From an uncultured Rhodospirillales bacterium (lineage in GTDB: Bacteria > Pseudomonadota > Alphaproteobacteria > RF32 > CAG-239), in the NCBI GenBank assembly GCA_902795665.1, contig CADBMA010000121.1:1-7809 (forward strand): a stretch of 7,809 nt of DNA, in the 5' to 3' direction. The translations under genes and the position numbers were made by a program. Below are positions 4,929 to 7,809 of the stretch, piece after piece (positions within the stretch are counted from its first letter, which is position 1; each line of letters starts with the position of its first letter). The notes beneath the pieces are model-generated. The model did no database searches. It saw only the letters and a program-made list of their open reading frames with translations, and was not told where the DNA came from.

Positions 4929-5786
4929 ATGAGTCTTCCAAAATTTACAATTCGCCAAATGATTGAAAACGGCGTACATTTCGGTCACCACGCTCGTCGT
5001 TGGAACCCTAAAATGGCTGCCTATATCTATGGCAAAAAAGATAATGTTCACATCATTGACTTGCAACAAACCTACCCCATGCTCTACACAGCCCTTAATG
5101 CTGCTCGTGAAATTGCAGCTAATGGCGGTAAAGTATTGTTTGTAGGCACCAAAAGACAAGCTCAGGACATCATCAAAGAAAACGCTGAAAGATGCGGCCA
5201 GTACTATGTTAACTATCGCTGGCTCGGCGGTATGCTGACCAACTGGAAAACTGTTTTCAAATCAATCACTCGCTTGAACAAGCTCAACGAAATGTTTGAA
5301 AACAACGCTACCGAAGGCTATACCAAAAAAGAATTGCTCAACCTGAAAAAAGAACAGGAAAAATTGGCTAAAGAATTGAACGGTGTTATGAACATGGGCG
5401 GACAGCCTGATTTGCTGTTTGTCGTTGATATGCCGAAAGAAGATTTGGCCATCAAAGAAGCCAAAAAGTTAGGTATACCGGTAATTGGTATTGCTGATAC
5501 CAACTCTGATCCTACCTTGGTTGATTTTCCGGTTCCGGGAAATGATGATGCCGTTCGCGCCATTCAATTCTATTGTGAAATGGTTTCTGACGCAGTTCTT
5601 GATGGTATTCAGGCCGAAATCGCCGCTCAAGGCGTTAAGGTTGACGAAATCGTAGCGGAAAAACCTGCTCGCAAAAAAGCTGCCAAAAAAGATGAGGCCG
5701 AAAATGCTGAAGCAGAAACCGCAACCGAGAAAAAAGCTCCGGCCAAAAAAGCCGCTGCCAAGAAAAAAGCTGCCGCTGCTGAATAA
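4929..5786 (+). CDS. rpsB: Small ribosomal subunit protein S2
   Basis: S2 binds late in 30S assembly between head and body and helps dock S1. It has 285 residues. The S2 core (about 1-232) has FTIRQMIENGVHFGH (6-20), RRWNPKM (23-29), HIIDLQQT (41-48), VLFVGTKRQAQ (69-79), RWLGGMLTNWKT (97-108), GIADTNSDP (187-195), PGNDDAVRAI (203-212) and DGIQAE (225-230). This pattern looks alphaproteobacterial. Residues about 245-285 form an added Lys/Ala/Glu-rich, low-complexity tail with repeated AKK and KKA, like those on some other alphaproteobacterial S2 proteins and on histone-like proteins. The ATG at 4929 is chosen because AAAGGA ends 7 bases before it and the family N-terminus (M-x-L-P-x-F) begins there; an in-frame GTG at 4866 falls in the structured leader. 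It is followed by tsf after 91 bases, the usual pair, and expression is probably fed back on by S2 through the leader. Confidence 0.97.
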   Translation: MSLPKFTIRQMIENGVHFGHHARRWNPKMAAYIYGKKDNVHIIDLQQTYPMLYTALNAAREIAANGGKVLFVGTKRQAQDIIKENAERCGQYYVNYRWLGGMLTNWKTVFKSITRLNKLNEMFENNATEGYTKKELLNLKKEQEKLAKELNGVMNMGGQPDLLFVVDMPKEDLAIKEAKKLGIPVIGIADTNSDPTLVDFPVPGNDDAVRAIQFYCEMVSDAVLDGIQAEIAAQGVKVDEIVAEKPARKKAAKKDEAENAEAETATEKKAPAKKAAAKKKAAAAE

Positions 5787-5810
5787 TTGCAGTCAGCCAT
5801 AATCTCAACA

Positions 5811-5845
5811 AATGGCGGTATTTTATAGTTTAAAATATCGCCATT
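5811..5845 (+). other. Strong hairpin between rpsB and tsf, possible attenuator or processing site
   Basis: AATGGCGGTATTTTA (5811-5825) pairs over 15 positions with TAAAATATCGCCATT (5831-5845), with one G-U pair and a 5-base loop TAGTT. The arm is not followed by a T-run, so full termination is unlikely; partial termination, RNase cleavage or 3'-end protection of the rpsB message is more plausible. The hairpin is flanked by a direct repeat ATTGCAGT (5786-5793 and 5843-5850, the second overlapping the arm). The tsf Shine-Dalgarno site lies 20 bases downstream and stays free. Confidence 0.75.
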
Positions 5846-5877
5846 GCAGTTTAAAACATCTATTTGAGGAAAAATTA

Positions 5878-6804
5878 ATGAGCGAAATTACTGCCTCTAT
5901 GGTAAAAGAATTAAGAGAATCAACCGGCGCCGGAATGCTTGACTGCAAAAAGGCTTTGGTTGAAACTAACGGTGATATGGAACAAGCTGTAGACTGGCTG
6001 CGTAAAAAAGGTTTGGCTTCTGCCGCCAAAAAATCTAGCCGCGTCGCTGCTGAAGGCCTTGTTGCTGTTGCTGTTGAAGGTAACAAAGGTGCTGTTGTTG
6101 AAGTTAACTCTGAAACCGACTTCGTTGCCAAAAACGACCTGTTCCAAGAATATGTTGAAGATGCCGCCAAAGTAGCTTTGATGAACAATGGCGATATTTG
6201 CAACATGAAATCTTTCAACTGCCCGAAATGTGGCAAAACTTTTGAAGAACGCCTGACCGACATGATTGCCAAAATCGGCGAAAATATGACTTTGCGCCGT
6301 GCTCAAATGGTTGAAGTCAACAACGGCGTTGTTGCTTCATACATTCACAACGTTGCTCGCAACAATTTGGGCAAAATCGGTGTTCTGGTTGCCATCGAAT
6401 CTAATGGTGACAAAGCTAAATTGGCTGAATTAGGCAAACATTTAGCTATGCACATCGCAGCTTCACGTCCGCTGTTCCAAACTGTTGCAGCGGTTGATCC
6501 GGCTGCTGTAGAACGTGAAAAAGCCATCTTCAGCGAACAAGCCAGAGCTTCCGGCAAACCTGAAAATATTATCGAAAAAATGATTGAAGGCCGTATCAAA
6601 AAATACTACGACGAAGTTGTATTTGAAGAACAAGCTTACATCATGGATCCTGATAAAAAAGTTAAGCAGGTTATTGCTGATGCCGCTAAAGAACTCGGAA
6701 CAGATATTACTGTTAAAGAGTTTGTATGCTTCAAATTAGGCGAAGGCATTCAAAAGAAAGAAGAAGACTTTGCCGCTGAAGTAGCTGCACAATTGGCCAA
6801 ATAG
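5878..6804 (+). CDS. tsf: Elongation factor Ts
   Basis: EF-Ts releases GDP from EF-Tu so that it can bind GTP and aminoacyl-tRNA again. It has 308 residues, near the usual size. The N-terminal UBA-like domain (about 1-55) includes VKELRESTGAGMLDCKKAL (9-27), followed by the EF-Tu contact signature ETDFVAKN (79-86). The two core subdomains include LIAKIGEN-like MIAKIGENMTLRR (129-141), SYIHN (154-158), GKIGVLVA (165-172), HIAASRP (192-198) and the C-terminal module with DPDKKVKQ (257-264). Unusual for the family, the stretch between the first contact and the GENM motif contains Cys108, Cys115 and Cys118 in the form C-x6-C-P-x-C-G (CPKCG at 115-119), where most bacterial EF-Ts have no cysteines. 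The ATG at 5878 is chosen for GAGGA 7 bases upstream and for the family N-terminus; the in-frame ATG at 5812 lies in the upstream hairpin. It is co-transcribed with rpsB and closed by a terminator, so pyrH and frr, common next genes, are not in this operon. Confidence 0.97.
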   Translation: MSEITASMVKELRESTGAGMLDCKKALVETNGDMEQAVDWLRKKGLASAAKKSSRVAAEGLVAVAVEGNKGAVVEVNSETDFVAKNDLFQEYVEDAAKVALMNNGDICNMKSFNCPKCGKTFEERLTDMIAKIGENMTLRRAQMVEVNNGVVASYIHNVARNNLGKIGVLVAIESNGDKAKLAELGKHLAMHIAASRPLFQTVAAVDPAAVEREKAIFSEQARASGKPENIIEKMIEGRIKKYYDEVVFEEQAYIMDPDKKVKQVIADAAKELGTDITVKEFVCFKLGEGIQKKEEDFAAEVAAQLAK

Positions 6805-6824
6805 TCAACTATTTGAAAAACTTT

Positions 6825-6855
6825 AAAAAACTCCGGCATTAACCGGAGTTTTTTT
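6825..6855. terminator. Strong terminator after tsf, shared with the convergent cca gene
   Basis: A perfect 12-bp stem, A6-CTCCGG (6825-6836) and CCGGAG-T6 (6843-6854), around the loop CATTAA. Seven T follow the GC-rich core on the plus strand. Read on the minus strand the core is followed by six T, so it also works for the convergent gene, whose TAA stop (6854-6856) begins in the T-run. Confidence 0.9.
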
Positions 6856-7809
6856 ATTTTTTGAGTAACTGGATTTTCAAATACTTCAGCATATATTCTC
6901 GATATAGCACACCAAATTTTTCGCCTGACTGCCTGCAAAGACTGTTTTGTTGCTCTTCACTCAACTCTTTTAGCCCCACCCCTTCCATAATATCAAAAAT
7001 TGCACAAATATTATGGCAAATATCTTCAAACTCATCATTGTCATGACCTGCATTAACAGTAGGATCAGCAAAATAGTCAGCGTAAAAACATTTCAAAAAC
7101 CGTTCCAAACGGGTGCGATTACGAAAATTATCCGTAATTTTTTTCACCATATCATATTGCGTAGACAACTTCATTTTGCAAAACTGAGCAACACGCATAT
7201 GTTCTTGGCAAAACAATAACGCAAAATCTTTATATTCATTCGATACTTTCAACCTATTGCATATTTTGCGCACCAAATCCAAGCCATTTACATCATGATT
7301 ATAATGATGAGGCAAAATCTCCAAAGGCGTCAGACTTTTGCCATTGTCATGATTCAGCACCGCCCATTTGATTAATTCATCACCATCTTGCACCAGCGAC
7401 AAGGCGCATATAATGTGCTTGAAAGTATTTTCTGTTTTATGATATTTTTTATTTTCCGGAATATTTTTCAATGCCTCTATTTCTGCAAACCAATCCTTCA
7501 GACCGCCAATTTCAGAAAGAATTTCAAAATATTTTGCAGAATTAGCTCCCGAGCGCATAGCCTTTTGAGTTTCTTTCCATACTCGTTCCGCCGTAAGATG
7601 TCGCATCATTCCATCAGCAACCATTTGGCGCAAGATTTCTTTGGTGTGCGGCTCAATTGAAAAGTCCAAAACTGCAGCAAAACGGCAGGCTCTCAATATA
7701 CGCAATGGATCAAGCTTAAAGTTTTTTTCATCAATAATCCGAATTATTTTATCGGCAATATCCTGTCGCCCGCTGAAATAATCTATCATTTCACCGCTAT
7801 CCTCATCAA
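6854..7809 (-). CDS. cca: CCA-adding enzyme (tRNA nucleotidyltransferase) with HD domain, N-terminal part outside window
   Basis: Adds or repairs the 3'-CCA end of tRNAs in the cytoplasm. The visible 317 or so residues lack the beginning, so the catalytic head with the GxGxxD and DxD motifs lies beyond the right edge. The open frame continues past the first Met (7789) with DEDSGE, so that Met is internal. Numbering from it: IDYFSGRQDI (2-11) is the end of the head domain. LDPLRILRACRFAA (26-39) is the neck motif, equivalent to the family's E-D-P-L-R-V-L-R. LTAERVWKE (65-73) follows. The C-terminal HD domain has His125, the pair His147-Asp148 in NHDNGKSLTP (146-155) and YNHDVNG (163-169), and then a helical tail. 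HD presence and motif style match the E. coli-type enzyme, which can add phosphodiesterase or phosphatase activity, rather than the shorter PcnB-like type. It ends in the terminator shared with tsf. Confidence 0.88.
   Translation of the reverse strand, partial: DEDSGEMIDYFSGRQDIADKIIRIIDEKNFKLDPLRILRACRFAAVLDFSIEPHTKEILRQMVADGMMRHLTAERVWKETQKAMRSGANSAKYFEILSEIGGLKDWFAEIEALKNIPENKKYHKTENTFKHIICALSLVQDGDELIKWAVLNHDNGKSLTPLEILPHHYNHDVNGLDLVRKICNRLKVSNEYKDFALLFCQEHMRVAQFCKMKLSTQYDMVKKITDNFRNRTRLERFLKCFYADYFADPTVNAGHDNDEFEDICHNICAIFDIMEGVGLKELSEEQQNSLCRQSGEKFGVLYREYMLKYLKIQLLKK

Noticed and set aside
5812..5877. 22-codon upstream extension of tsf from ATG
   Set aside because: The ATG is inside the rpsB-tsf hairpin, and the family N-terminus and GAGGA site point to 5878.
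5823..6306. Long open frames antisense to tsf (149 and 128 codons)
   Set aside because: They lie wholly opposite a highly expressed, well-conserved gene, have no ribosome-binding site, and their products look like reverse-strand translations (Ser/Phe/Ala-rich, no known motif).
1..7809. CRISPR array, tRNA, rRNA, toxin-antitoxin or defence system
   Set aside because: No regularly spaced repeats, no cloverleaf or rRNA-like segment, and no defence-type domains were seen on either strand.

Overview
The window carries eight full-length or partial housekeeping and envelope genes, one unrecognised gene and one very small membrane-protein gene. The DNA is moderately AT-rich and tightly packed. The S2 protein, XerD and the divergent xerD/aroK arrangement look alphaproteobacterial, and the low GC, short intergenic spaces and A/T-ending codons suggest a reduced-GC, possibly host-associated or uncultured lineage. 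This placement is inferred from remembered family features only.

Left part (1-3066): the 3' end of a class II lysyl-tRNA synthetase gene is followed after 11 bases by a TTG-started, membrane-anchored divergent polysaccharide deacetylase (YibQ family). Next comes an unrecognised 191-residue soluble protein with a good candidate promoter, closed by an intrinsic terminator. An OmpA/YiaD-type lipoprotein with a glycine zipper follows and ends in a hairpin shared with the convergent xerD gene.

Middle part (3065-4741): xerD lies on the minus strand. Directly upstream of it, with stop and start codons abutting (TAG-ATG), is a 47-residue single-span membrane protein. A short divergent promoter region with a perfect inverted repeat separates this pair from aroK (shikimate kinase) on the plus strand.

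Right part (4742-7809): a 187-base leader region precedes rpsB-tsf (ribosomal protein S2 and elongation factor Ts). The part of it nearest rpsB can fold into a three-way junction with a possible pseudoknot and competing pairings, as expected for an autoregulatory ribosomal-protein leader. A strong 15-bp hairpin sits between rpsB and tsf. A terminator after tsf is shared with the convergent 3' part of a CCA-adding enzyme gene that runs off the right edge.

There is no mobile element, CRISPR array, RNA gene or defence system. The most interesting points are the rpsB leader fold, a cysteine cluster in EF-Ts where none is usual, a glutamate in AroK where a substrate-binding arginine is expected, the micro-protein coupled to xerD, and a class II LysRS in an apparent alphaproteobacterium.
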